Shown here: positions 1 to 9,087 of the stretch, in pieces | Layout of the letters: every line of letters starts with the position of its first letter | Numbering within the stretch: position 1 is the first letter of the stretch | NCBI RefSeq assembly: GCF_900104035.1 | Contig: NZ_FNIT01000002.1 | Span: 248,001 to 312,000, forward strand | DNA length: 64,000 bases | DNA from: Aureimonas jatrophae | GTDB lineage: Bacteria > Pseudomonadota > Alphaproteobacteria > Rhizobiales > Rhizobiaceae | Direction: 5' to 3' | The notes under the pieces: generated by a model | The model's database searches: none | What the model was told of the DNA's origin: nothing | The model's input: the letters and a program-made list of their open reading frames with translations, nothing else | Position numbers and translations under genes: made by a program

Positions 1-297
1 AGCGCGTCGTGCCGACCCATACGACGTCGAGCGGTTCGAGTTCCACGGGCTCCCCGTCGGCGGCGAGCTGGACGCCGGTCTGGGTGCGCGCGGCACCCGC
101 GCCGCCCGCCAGCGTGACCTTGCCGTTCCCGACGCGCAGCTTCACGTGGCCGGGCAGGAGGCTGACGTCGAAGATCTGGATGTCGTCGTCGTCGCCCGAT
201 CCGAGGAGGTACTCGCCGTCCACCAGAAAGACGTCCACGCCCGACTGAACGCCGGTCAGGATCTTGAGGATAATGGGATCGCCGGCCGCGTCGGTCA
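1..297 (-). CDS. sctD: Type III secretion inner-membrane ring protein SctD, N-terminal part
   Basis: Partial gene running off the left edge; only the first 99 codons are present. The visible protein starts MTDAAGDPIILKILTGVQSG and contains GEYLLGSGDDDDIQIFD followed by a SLLPGHVKLRV strand. This is the pattern of the FHA-like cytoplasmic domain at the N-terminus of SctD (YscD/PrgH) ring proteins, where the phosphothreonine-binding residues are usually not conserved. SctD builds the inner-membrane ring of the type III secretion basal body. The start ATG (complement of 295-297) is preceded by a G-rich ribosome-binding region. It diverges from the Crp regulator and the sctF-sctW genes, which supports a secretion-locus assignment. 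The transmembrane and periplasmic parts lie outside the window, so another FHA-domain protein is not fully excluded. Confidence 0.75.
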
Positions 298-568
298 TGA
301 AGCCCCCCGTCTCGCAGTCCCTCTTTCCACGACATCATGTCGCGACCCGCCGGGCGGGTGGGGATACGGATCGTCACGTTCAGGAAACCTATACGCGGTT
401 CCCCGGTCGCTCACTAGCATGGATTGCACGCTTGGCGCGCAAAATGACTTAAGGTAAAGCCGCAGCGGCGGGTAAGCGGCCGCGAACGGGTGGGGACTTC
501 GAAGCGCCCATGGGAGAGAAGCCGAACTGGCGTTCGCATGCGCGACGGGCGATGCGCCCGTTGGGCTC
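298..568. promoter_or_regulatory. Divergent intergenic region between sctD and the Crp-type regulator
   Basis: This 271-base gap separates two genes transcribed away from each other, so it must hold promoters for both arms of the secretion locus. It is less GC-rich around 430-460 (AAAATGACTTAAGGTAAAG) than the flanking coding DNA, which fits a promoter region. No clear Crp/Fnr box, sigma-54 element or terminator was recognised. Confidence 0.5.
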
Positions 569-1300
569 GTGAACGTTTCTCGCCCGCCCGGCACCGCGCG
601 CGAGCGGATCGGCTTCCGGCAGGGCTCGGAATTTTCCGCCCTGTCGCCCGTCGTCGCCTCGCGCCTCTCGCAGATCGGCAGCGTGCGCCTCTATGGGCCC
701 AACGAGTTCATCTACCTTCAGGACGACGCCGCAGACCATCTGTACTTCGTTCGCTCGGGCCACGTTCGCTTGTCCTACCTTCTGGAGGACGGCTCGGCGG
801 TCCTGTTCGCGATCCTGCCGCCGGGCGACAGCTTCGGCGAGCTCGGCGTCTTTGCGGGCGGCACGCATCATGACATGGCGACGACCGTCGGCACGTCCTC
901 GGTGTTCCGCGTGCCTGCGGCTGAGCTTCGCGATCTCGATGCGCAGGGCGGCGAGATGGCACTCGCGCTCGGTCGCACCGTGGCCCGCCGCTACCGCTCC
1001 TATATCGCGCTCACGCGCTCGCTCGGTCTGAAGACGCTGAACGGGCGTTTGTCGCAGGCGTTGCTGCGCCTGTGCGACGACCTCGGCTCGACCGTGCCCT
1101 TCGAGGGCCGCCAGGTGCCGATGGTGGGCGCCTTCGTCACCCAGAGCGACCTCGGCATGATGGCGCGGGGTGCCCGCTCCAACGTCAACCGGGCGTTGAA
1201 GTCCTGGGAGCGGTCCGGATGGATTGCGGTGCGCGATCGTGCGATCCTGATCGTCAACCGACCGCGCCTCGAGGCGCTCTGGCTGGAGGAGGGCCTGTGA
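569..1300 (+). CDS. Crp/Fnr-family transcription regulator at a type III secretion locus
   Basis: A 243-residue regulator with an N-terminal cyclic-nucleotide-binding beta-roll (about residues 25-140; PGDSFGELGVF is the glycine turn) and a C-terminal winged helix (about 165-240) whose recognition segment is TQSDLGMMARGARSNVNRAL. The roll lacks the PRxA cassette expected for cAMP binding (HHDMATT stands there), and no Fnr-type cysteine cluster is present, so the effector is unknown. The start is GTG; no in-frame ATG lies nearby upstream. It is followed with a 1-base overlap (TGATG) by the needle-chaperone-like gene, so it is probably co-transcribed with the needle genes and a good candidate to control the secretion locus. 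Family assignment is firm; the role is inferred from position. Confidence 0.88.
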   Translation: MNVSRPPGTARERIGFRQGSEFSALSPVVASRLSQIGSVRLYGPNEFIYLQDDAADHLYFVRSGHVRLSYLLEDGSAVLFAILPPGDSFGELGVFAGGTHHDMATTVGTSSVFRVPAAELRDLDAQGGEMALALGRTVARRYRSYIALTRSLGLKTLNGRLSQALLRLCDDLGSTVPFEGRQVPMVGAFVTQSDLGMMARGARSNVNRALKSWERSGWIAVRDRAILIVNRPRLEALWLEEGL

Positions 1301-1587
1301 TGTCCGACGATGCGTCGCCGGTGGCGATGAACGACCTGGCCGAGCGGCTGTTGGGACCGGAAGGTTCCGCAGAGGCACGTCGTCACGCGGAGCGCCTCGA
1401 CCATCTTCGCCAAGACGTGAGAGCGAAGATGCAGGCCGGTGCCGCGCCCGGTACTTACGCAAGGTTGCAACAGCTGGCACGGGCGCTTGATCACGCCAGG
1501 GTTGTCATGGTAGCGATGAGCGCACGATCGACGCCGGATGTTCAAGAGCCCCGCCGATCTTCTTTCTTTGGGGGAATGGATCGATGA
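1300..1587 (+). CDS. Small helical protein resembling needle chaperone YscE/PscE
   Basis: A 95-residue, mostly alpha-helical protein. The segment GAAPGTYARLQQLARALDHA resembles what I recall of Pseudomonas PscE (a GACPEQYQFLQQQARALE-type segment). In Yersinia and Pseudomonas, this protein holds the needle subunit in a heterotrimer with the YscG-type protein and prevents premature polymerisation in the cytoplasm. The gene lies directly upstream of the needle gene with a 4-base ATGA overlap and directly downstream of the Crp regulator with a TGATG overlap, which implies translational coupling and fits that job. The basic, Ser/Arg-rich C-terminus (PRRSSFFGGMDR) is not expected for the family. 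The assignment rests on similarity to remembered sequences plus context, so it is moderate. Confidence 0.6.
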   Translation: MSDDASPVAMNDLAERLLGPEGSAEARRHAERLDHLRQDVRAKMQAGAAPGTYARLQQLARALDHARVVMVAMSARSTPDVQEPRRSSFFGGMDR

Positions 1588-1910
1588 GCAATACCGCCAC
1601 CTGGGGCGCGGGCGCGACCGCGGATCTCTACCGTCAGCCCCGGACCGGCGCGGATCTCGCGACCGACGGCAAGTATGTCAACCGTGACGGCTTCGACCTG
1701 ATCTGGCGCCAGAAGGAACTCGGCGACCAGATGTCGAAGATCGAGGACGACATCCGGGCGATCGAGAAGAACGCCAACCTGTCCGATACCGAGAAGATGT
1801 TCGCCATGCAGATGGCGATGAACACCTGGTCGGCGGTCTCGAACCTGCGCACCAACATGTTGAAGTCGGTCGCCGACACGCTGAAGTCGATCGCCCGCAA
1901 CGTGGCCTGA
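1584..1910 (+). CDS. sctF: Type III secretion needle subunit SctF
   Basis: A 108-residue protein, somewhat longer than the usual 80-90 residues of needle subunits because of an N-terminal extension of about 35 residues. The core shows the family layout: a charged helix (QMSKIEDDIRAIEKNANLSD), a turn, and a C-terminal helix with MAMNTWSAVSNLRTNMLKSV followed by an Asn/Ala end. SctF polymerises outside the outer membrane into the hollow needle. The start overlaps the upstream chaperone-like gene by ATGA. A rho-independent terminator follows about 70 bases after the stop and separates it from sctW. Needle proteins are poorly conserved in sequence, so helical pattern and neighbours carry much of the weight. 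Confidence 0.75.
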   Translation: MSNTATWGAGATADLYRQPRTGADLATDGKYVNRDGFDLIWRQKELGDQMSKIEDDIRAIEKNANLSDTEKMFAMQMAMNTWSAVSNLRTNMLKSVADTLKSIARNVA

Positions 1911-1977
1911 TGGTCTCGTTCGGCACAGTGCCCCGGGATCGGGCGCTCGCGCCGCGGTGACGTCGCCTGATAGGATG

Positions 1978-2004
1978 AGGCCGGTGCCCTGCGCCGGCCT
2001 TTTT
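1978..2004 (+). terminator. Rho-independent terminator between sctF and sctW
   Basis: A 7-bp stem (AGGCCGG / CCGGCCT) with a 9-base loop is followed by a run of five T. It lies between the needle gene and the sctW gene on the same strand, so it may let the needle transcript exceed the downstream sctW-chaperone transcript. Confidence 0.75.
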
Positions 2005-2036
2005 CGTGTCGAGGCCGCCTTTCAGGAGACAAAGCC

Positions 2037-3335
2037 ATGGCCGGAGCCATCGAGACCACCCGCCAGAACGTCGCCGCACTCAGCGCGACCTCGCCGGTCG
2101 GCGCGGAGGTCATGCGGGCCGTGCAGGGCAACTATCGCGGCGAGGTGGTCGAGACGTCTTCGGAAGCCTCCAAGCTTGAAGACGCCAAGGAGGAGATCGG
2201 CATGTCGGTGGCGCATCGCGCCGACAAGAAGACGCTTGGACAGCGCCAGGTGCGGCAGGGTCAGGGTGCCAACCTCGAGGCCATCGCGCGCATCGCCGAC
2301 TACTACGATAAGCTGCCCGACATGCCGCGCGAGAGCGAGCTGCAGGGTCTTGTGGAAGATCTGACCCGCATGCAGGAGTTCCTGCAAGGGGGCGGAGGCG
2401 GAGGCGGCGGCGGATCGGCCACCGCCGAGGACGTGCTGCGTCTCCTGCAGCGCTTCGATCCCGACTCGACCCACCAGTTCGCCGCGCTGGAGATCGCGCG
2501 CGACTTCTTCGCCGCAAGCGGCGCGGACGAGGCCTTCCAGGCTCTGCTCGACCAGGCGCATGCCGCCTACGGACGCGGCGACCTGGGCCGTGACGTACGG
2601 GCGGGCTTTGCGGCCGCCGAGGTCGCCGCGCGCGCCAGCGCGACGATGGAGACCGACCCGGCCCTGTTTCGCGACGCCTACCGGCAGATGGCCCGCGAGA
2701 CGCCCGACATGGGCCGCCTGTTCGACGCGTTCCGCGCCTTCGACCCGCTCAAGAACTTCGACGAGATCGTCGCGTCCTTCATGGAGGCGGCGGGTCGGGA
2801 TCTGGCCGCCACCGGCCCCTCGGCCGATCCGGTGCACCTGCACGGGCTTCTCACCGAACTCGGCAAGCTGAAGAAGATGTCGACCACGCTGGAGATGGCC
2901 GAGGATCTCGCGCGAACCACCGATCGGCTTCTGCAGCCCAACGACCAGCCAACCGACTATTCCAAGACCAAGTGTCCGGCTTGCCGTGCGCGCGAGAGCC
3001 GCCAGGAGGCGATGAAGCCTGTCGTGAAGTGCCGGACGTGCCAGTCGGGAGCCGCGCTGGACATCGCGGGCCTGATGCTCTCCTACGCCTCGCGCCCGTC
3101 CGCCAGTTCCGGCGATGCGCGGCAGCTCCTCCAACCCTATGCGCAATGCGCGCTTTCCACGCAGGTCGCCTTCGCCAACGGCCTGCACGACATGCACCGC
3201 CAGCTGTCCGACGAGATCATGCCCTCGCCTCAGGCCCGCCTTCAGCAGAGCGCGGCGCTCGGGGCCATGAACGAGGAACTGGTGAACGCCGAAGAGGCGG
3301 CGTGGCAGGCCGAGTCGCAGCGGGGCGCGGCATGA
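2037..3335 (+). CDS. sctW: Type III secretion gatekeeper SctW (YopN/HrpJ family)
   Basis: A 432-residue protein with the HrpJ/TyeA-like helical layout of SctW, which controls the order of substrate export at the cytoplasmic face of the export gate. An N-terminal secretion-type segment (about 1-60) leads to the helical core. Two features are odd. A run of nine glycines (residues 118-126) forms a flexible linker. A four-cysteine motif, CPAC at 313-316 and CRTC at 332-335, looks like a zinc knuckle inserted before the last helical bundle; I do not know such a motif from SctW proteins. The downstream chaperone gene overlaps by ATGA, and the terminator upstream suggests its own promoter or read-through. 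The family call rests on helical pattern, size and neighbours. Confidence 0.72.
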   Translation: MAGAIETTRQNVAALSATSPVGAEVMRAVQGNYRGEVVETSSEASKLEDAKEEIGMSVAHRADKKTLGQRQVRQGQGANLEAIARIADYYDKLPDMPRESELQGLVEDLTRMQEFLQGGGGGGGGGSATAEDVLRLLQRFDPDSTHQFAALEIARDFFAASGADEAFQALLDQAHAAYGRGDLGRDVRAGFAAAEVAARASATMETDPALFRDAYRQMARETPDMGRLFDAFRAFDPLKNFDEIVASFMEAAGRDLAATGPSADPVHLHGLLTELGKLKKMSTTLEMAEDLARTTDRLLQPNDQPTDYSKTKCPACRARESRQEAMKPVVKCRTCQSGAALDIAGLMLSYASRPSASSGDARQLLQPYAQCALSTQVAFANGLHDMHRQLSDEIMPSPQARLQQSAALGAMNEELVNAEEAAWQAESQRGAA

Positions 3336-3703
3336 CGCTGTCGACCGCCAGCCGGGACACGATCGCGGCCTTTGCCGCGCAGCTCGGCCTGCCGCTTCCG
3401 GCCTCGCCCGACGGCAGCTATTCCTTCGCCTTCCGTCAGTCCGGACTGGTCACCTTCACCGCGGCGGAAGGGTCGGAGCGGGTGGTGATGAGCCTGGCGC
3501 GCAACGTCCAGCTCGGCGACGCCGGCGAGGAGCGCCTTCTGCAGATGGCCGGGCCGGATCCGACCACGGGCCAGTTCCTCCATACGGGCGTGACGCGCGA
3601 CGGCTCCGCCCTCCTAGCGGTCTCGCTGGACGAGGGGTTCGATCTGCCGACCGTGGAGTCGGGTCTCCAGCGACTTCTGGCGGCGGGCCGCGCGCTCGGC
3701 TGA
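3332..3703 (+). CDS. CesT-like type III secretion chaperone
   Basis: A 123-residue acidic protein with the alpha-beta-beta-beta-alpha layout of class I secretion chaperones: an N-terminal helix (TIAAFAAQLGLPLP), strands around FAFRQSGLVTFTA and RVVMSLARNVQL, a hydrophobic segment with LLAVSLDEGFDLPT, and a C-terminal helix. Such chaperones bind the N-terminal region of an effector or of SctW and keep it competent for export. The start overlaps the end of sctW by ATGA, so the most economical partner is SctW itself, comparable to SycN/YscB with YopN. Sequence identity in this family is low, so the call relies on size, composition and context. Confidence 0.65.
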   Translation: MTLSTASRDTIAAFAAQLGLPLPASPDGSYSFAFRQSGLVTFTAAEGSERVVMSLARNVQLGDAGEERLLQMAGPDPTTGQFLHTGVTRDGSALLAVSLDEGFDLPTVESGLQRLLAAGRALG

Positions 3704-3741
3704 CTGGGGGCTCGGCTGACCGGACGTCGCCGCGCCGTGCT

Positions 3742-5268
3742 TCAGCCGGCCGCGCGATCCGACAGGCGCGAGCTCGGTGCCTCGCCCCGGTCGATTTCGC
3801 CGTGCCCGACGAGAGCCGCGGCCTCGACGTCGCCGAACACCCGGCCGACGCCGATCAGGATCGGACGGTCGACGCCGATCCGCGCGACGATCGCGCCGAG
3901 TTCATCCAGGCGACCCACCGCGCGCGTCTCGTCGGGCCGCGAGATCGAGGCTGCGACCGCCACCGGCGTTTCCGGCGGCAGGCCGTGAGCCATCAACTCG
4001 GCGGCGATGCGCGGCGCCATGCGTCCGCCCATGTAGAAGATCGTGGTGGCGTGGTCGTCGGCAAGCGCCCGCCAGTCGGTCTGCTCCGGCAGGTCGCCCT
4101 TCTGCGAATGGCCCGTCACGAAGCGCACGGACTGGGCGCGGTCACGGTGGGTCAGCGAGACGCCGAAGCCGGCCGCCAGCGCCGAGGCGGCGGTGATGCC
4201 GGGCACGATCGCGACCGGGATGCCTTTCGCGCGCAGTTCGGCGATCTCCTCGCCCGAGCGCCCGAACACCGAGACGTCGCCCGACTTCAGGCGCACCACG
4301 TGCTTGCCTGCCTGCGCGAACTGCACCATCAGGCGGTTGATGTCCTCCTGGCGGCAGCTCTCGCGCGCGGCGCGCTTGCCGACCAGCATGCGCTTGGCCT
4401 CGCGCCGGGCAAGCTCCAGGATGTCGTCCGACACGAGGTCGTCGAACAGGATCACGTCGGCGGCCTGGAGCGCGCGCACGGCCTTCAGCGTCAGAAGCTC
4501 CGCATCGCCCGGCCCGGCCCCCACCAGCGTCACGCGCCCGCCGGCCTGCGGGCGGTTGGCGAGGTCCTGCACGAAACGGCGCGCGTCGGCTTCCGCCTCC
4601 GCATCCGGAAGGCGGCGCGTGAAGGCGTCGTCCGAGAAGCGCTCCCAGAAGGTGCGGCGCGCGGGACCGGGCGCCAGACGATCCATCACCTCGGCCCGCA
4701 CGCGCGCCGCCATGCGCGCCCAGCCGGTGAGGGTGGCGGGCAACAGCGTCTCGATGCGGCGGCGGATCGCCTGGCCGAGGATCGGCGCGGCGCCATCGGT
4801 CGAGATGCCGACCACCACCGGCGAGCGGTTGACGATCGTCCCGAAGCGGAACTGGCAGAAGCGCGGCTTGTCGATGACGTTGACCGGCACGCCAGCCGCC
4901 CGCGCGGCGCAGAAGAAGGCTTGGGCCTCGCTGTCGCTCTCGCAGTCGGCGACGGCCAGCGCGGCGCCCGCGAAGACGTCGAGGCTCCAGGAGCGGTCAT
5001 GGTGGCGGATCCGGCCATCGGGAAAGGGCAGGGCGAGGACGGTGCGCATCTCCTCGCCGATCTCGTCGGCCGGGCCGTACAGGTCGACCAACGCGCCGGA
5101 TGCTGCCAGGAGTTCCGCCTTCCAGGCCGCGGCGTCGGATCCGCCGCTCATGACGACGCGCTGGCCCTTGAGGTCGAAGAAGACGGGCAGCGTCGCCAAG
5201 TCGCCCATGCGTTGCGGGCGCTGGCGGGACGTCTCGGCGAGGCCGGAGGGCTGCGACACGGATTTCAT
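3742..5268 (-). CDS. cysG: Siroheme synthase (multifunctional CysG)
   Basis: A 508-residue fusion enzyme. The N-terminal domain (about 20-220) is the precorrin-2 dehydrogenase / sirohydrochlorin ferrochelatase part with a Rossmann fold (VVMSGGSDAAAWKAELLAAS). The C-terminal domain (about 245-490) is the SAM-dependent uroporphyrinogen III methyltransferase, with VTLVGAGPGDAELLTLKA and VVRLKSGDVSVFGRSGEE. Together they convert uroporphyrinogen III to siroheme, the cofactor of sulfite and nitrite reductases. The Met at 5268 was chosen because GGGAACGG lies just upstream; a Met 20 codons further in (5208) is an alternative. It converges with the type III chaperone gene, and no sulfite reductase gene is adjacent here. 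Confidence 0.93.
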   Translation of the reverse strand: MKSVSQPSGLAETSRQRPQRMGDLATLPVFFDLKGQRVVMSGGSDAAAWKAELLAASGALVDLYGPADEIGEEMRTVLALPFPDGRIRHHDRSWSLDVFAGAALAVADCESDSEAQAFFCAARAAGVPVNVIDKPRFCQFRFGTIVNRSPVVVGISTDGAAPILGQAIRRRIETLLPATLTGWARMAARVRAEVMDRLAPGPARRTFWERFSDDAFTRRLPDAEAEADARRFVQDLANRPQAGGRVTLVGAGPGDAELLTLKAVRALQAADVILFDDLVSDDILELARREAKRMLVGKRAARESCRQEDINRLMVQFAQAGKHVVRLKSGDVSVFGRSGEEIAELRAKGIPVAIVPGITAASALAAGFGVSLTHRDRAQSVRFVTGHSQKGDLPEQTDWRALADDHATTIFYMGGRMAPRIAAELMAHGLPPETPVAVAASISRPDETRAVGRLDELGAIVARIGVDRPILIGVGRVFGDVEAAALVGHGEIDRGEAPSSRLSDRAAG

Positions 5269-5489
5269 CGACCGTTCCCGGGATTGGCTTCTGCGGCAGG
5301 AGCCATACTTTGCCGAACCCTGCAACAACGGCGCAAGGATCGACGCGGACGAGGCCCGGTTTTCAACCGTCCGGCCTCATGTCGTCGCCTCGTGCCGGGA
5401 TGCAAGGGCACTCCCCGTCTCCTCGGGTTGATGGAACCGGTAGCCGTCTGCCATGAGGGGTGATGGTATGTGAAGGACGCGAGCGCGGC

Positions 5490-6254
5490 ATGGACGAGGC
5501 TTGGGCCGCGCTGGACGAGGCCTTGGAGAAGCGCGCGCGCGCGAACGGGCGGTTGCGCCTGTGGTGGCGCGACGACGACGCCGTTCGCTGGACGCCCGCG
5601 CTCGCACGCCTCGTCGCGCTTGCCGAACGGTTCGGGGCGCCCCTTGCGCTGGCCGTGATCCCGGCCGGTCTCGACCCCCGGCTCGCCGGGGCGTTGCGTG
5701 ACGCAGGGGGCGAGATCGCGGTGCTCCAGCACGGCTTTGCCCATCGCAACGCGGCGCTCCCCGGCGGCCGGGCCGTGGAACTCGGCGGCGATCGCGAAAC
5801 GCCGGACCTCGTTCGCGACCTGGCGATGGGTCGCGAAACGTTGCAGGCGGCCTTCGGTCCGCGCTTTCATCCCGTGATGGTGCCGCCCTGGAACCGGATC
5901 GAGCCGCGCATCGCCGAGGCGCTGCCGGACCTCGGCTTTCGCGGTCTCAGCGCGTTTGGCGCGGACGCGGAGCGCCGCGATGGCGACGTCCGGGTCGCCC
6001 ATGCGCATCTCGATGTCCTGCGCTGGAAGGGCGGCGCGCATTTCGCGGGCGAGGCGAAGCTCCTGGCCGAGACGCGTCTCTGGCTGGAACACCCAACCAA
6101 GGACCGGGCCGCCTGCTTCGGTCTTCTCACCCATCACCTCGACCATGACGAGGCGACCTGGGACTTTCTGGAGCGCTTCCTCACCCATCTCCTGCGCCAC
6201 GCCCGGCCGGTTTCCGCGGCCGAGGTCTTTGGCCTCGAGGTCGCCCGTGGCTGA
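5490..6254 (+). CDS. Polysaccharide-deacetylase-like protein (stand-alone)
   Basis: A 254-residue cytoplasmic protein with a NodB-like barrel pattern: WWRDDDAVRW near the N-terminus supplies acidic residues, VLQHGFAHRN supplies the metal-binding histidine pair position, VPPWNRI is the conserved PPWNR turn, and GLLTHHLDHDE is near the C-terminus. No signal peptide is visible. The same four motifs recur in the C-terminal half of the glycosyltransferase fusion at 19848-21740, so the two are paralogues. A start at 5490 gives GAAGGA upstream; GTG 5460 or ATG 5463 would add about ten residues. It overlaps the next gene by 8 bases. De-N-acetylation of a sugar is the likely chemistry, but the substrate is unknown. 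Confidence 0.78.
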   Translation: MDEAWAALDEALEKRARANGRLRLWWRDDDAVRWTPALARLVALAERFGAPLALAVIPAGLDPRLAGALRDAGGEIAVLQHGFAHRNAALPGGRAVELGGDRETPDLVRDLAMGRETLQAAFGPRFHPVMVPPWNRIEPRIAEALPDLGFRGLSAFGADAERRDGDVRVAHAHLDVLRWKGGAHFAGEAKLLAETRLWLEHPTKDRAACFGLLTHHLDHDEATWDFLERFLTHLLRHARPVSAAEVFGLEVARG

Positions 6255-7104
6255 GCCCGTCGTCCGTCCGGCCGGCGTCGGCGACATCGAGCCCGTCGCC
6301 GACCTTCTTCACCGCCTCATGAATCCGAAGATCGCGCCGGAGCGCTGGCGACGCGTCCTCGACGATCCCTGGCGCCCGGCCGAGCTGGAGCGCGGTTGGC
6401 TCGTGGAGGACACGGGGCGCATCGTCGGCTTCATGGCCACGATCTACAGCCGGCGAGCGACGCGTCTTGGTCCGCGCCTCTTCTGCGACCTCGGTGCCTG
6501 GTATCTCGAACGCGCGTATCGGGGCACCGGCATCGGCGAGGCGCTGCTGCGGGCCGGCATGGAACGCGCCGACACGACCTACGTGACCCTGACCGCCCGC
6601 CGCGCCACGGGACGGCGCATCCGCGCGCTCGGCTTCCAGGTGCTGGACGAGCAGCGCGAGGTGTTCTCGCCCCGCAGCCCGCGTCGCGTCGCGCCGCTGC
6701 GCCTCCTGTCCGACCCTGCGCTTCTGGATGCCGACGCCCGGCAACGCCTGTCCGACCACGAGGGGCTCGGCCTGCGATCTGCCGTCGTCGCCGCGGCGGA
6801 CGAAGCGGCGGCGGCGCTCGTCCTTCTTCACGTGAAGCGCAAGGGCGAGGACGTGTTGCACCACGACCTCCTGCATTGCGGCGACGCGGCGATGCTGGCG
6901 AACCACGCGCAGGCCCTGGCCGACCTCTTGGTCGAGGAGGGCGTGCTTGCGGTGGACCGTCGCTTCCTTCCGTCGTCCGGGGCGGGCGGCCGGCCGGAGC
7001 CCATTCCGCTCGCGCGCTGGTTTCGCGCCGCGAACGGCGTCGAGGCGCGCGACGTCGATCTTCTGTACAACGAGACGCTGCTTCTCGACTTGAAGCTTCC
7101 CTGA
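6247..7104 (+). CDS. GNAT-family acetyltransferase-like protein
   Basis: A 285-residue protein beginning with GTG inside the end of the deacetylase-like gene. Residues about 1-140 have the GNAT fold, with the acetyl-CoA pyrophosphate-binding turn YRGTGIGEALLRAGM (about 94-108) and a following RRATGRRIRALGFQ segment typical of the last helix. The second half (about 150-285) is not recognised; it contains DVLHHDLLHCGD and a conserved-looking RWFRAANGVEARDVDLLYNE segment. Tight coupling to a deacetylase-like gene suggests an acetylation/deacetylation pair acting on an amino sugar or a peptide, but nothing in the sequence identifies the substrate. Confidence 0.7.
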   Translation: MAEPVVRPAGVGDIEPVADLLHRLMNPKIAPERWRRVLDDPWRPAELERGWLVEDTGRIVGFMATIYSRRATRLGPRLFCDLGAWYLERAYRGTGIGEALLRAGMERADTTYVTLTARRATGRRIRALGFQVLDEQREVFSPRSPRRVAPLRLLSDPALLDADARQRLSDHEGLGLRSAVVAAADEAAAALVLLHVKRKGEDVLHHDLLHCGDAAMLANHAQALADLLVEEGVLAVDRRFLPSSGAGGRPEPIPLARWFRAANGVEARDVDLLYNETLLLDLKLP

Positions 7105-7176
7105 CGGGGGCGGCGTCTGCCATGATGGGACGTGCCGGGCCGTCCGTTCGGCACCTGCCTGGCTTTCAAGGGTTGC

Positions 7177-9074
<1,898 letters not shown>

Positions 9075-9087
<13 letters not shown>

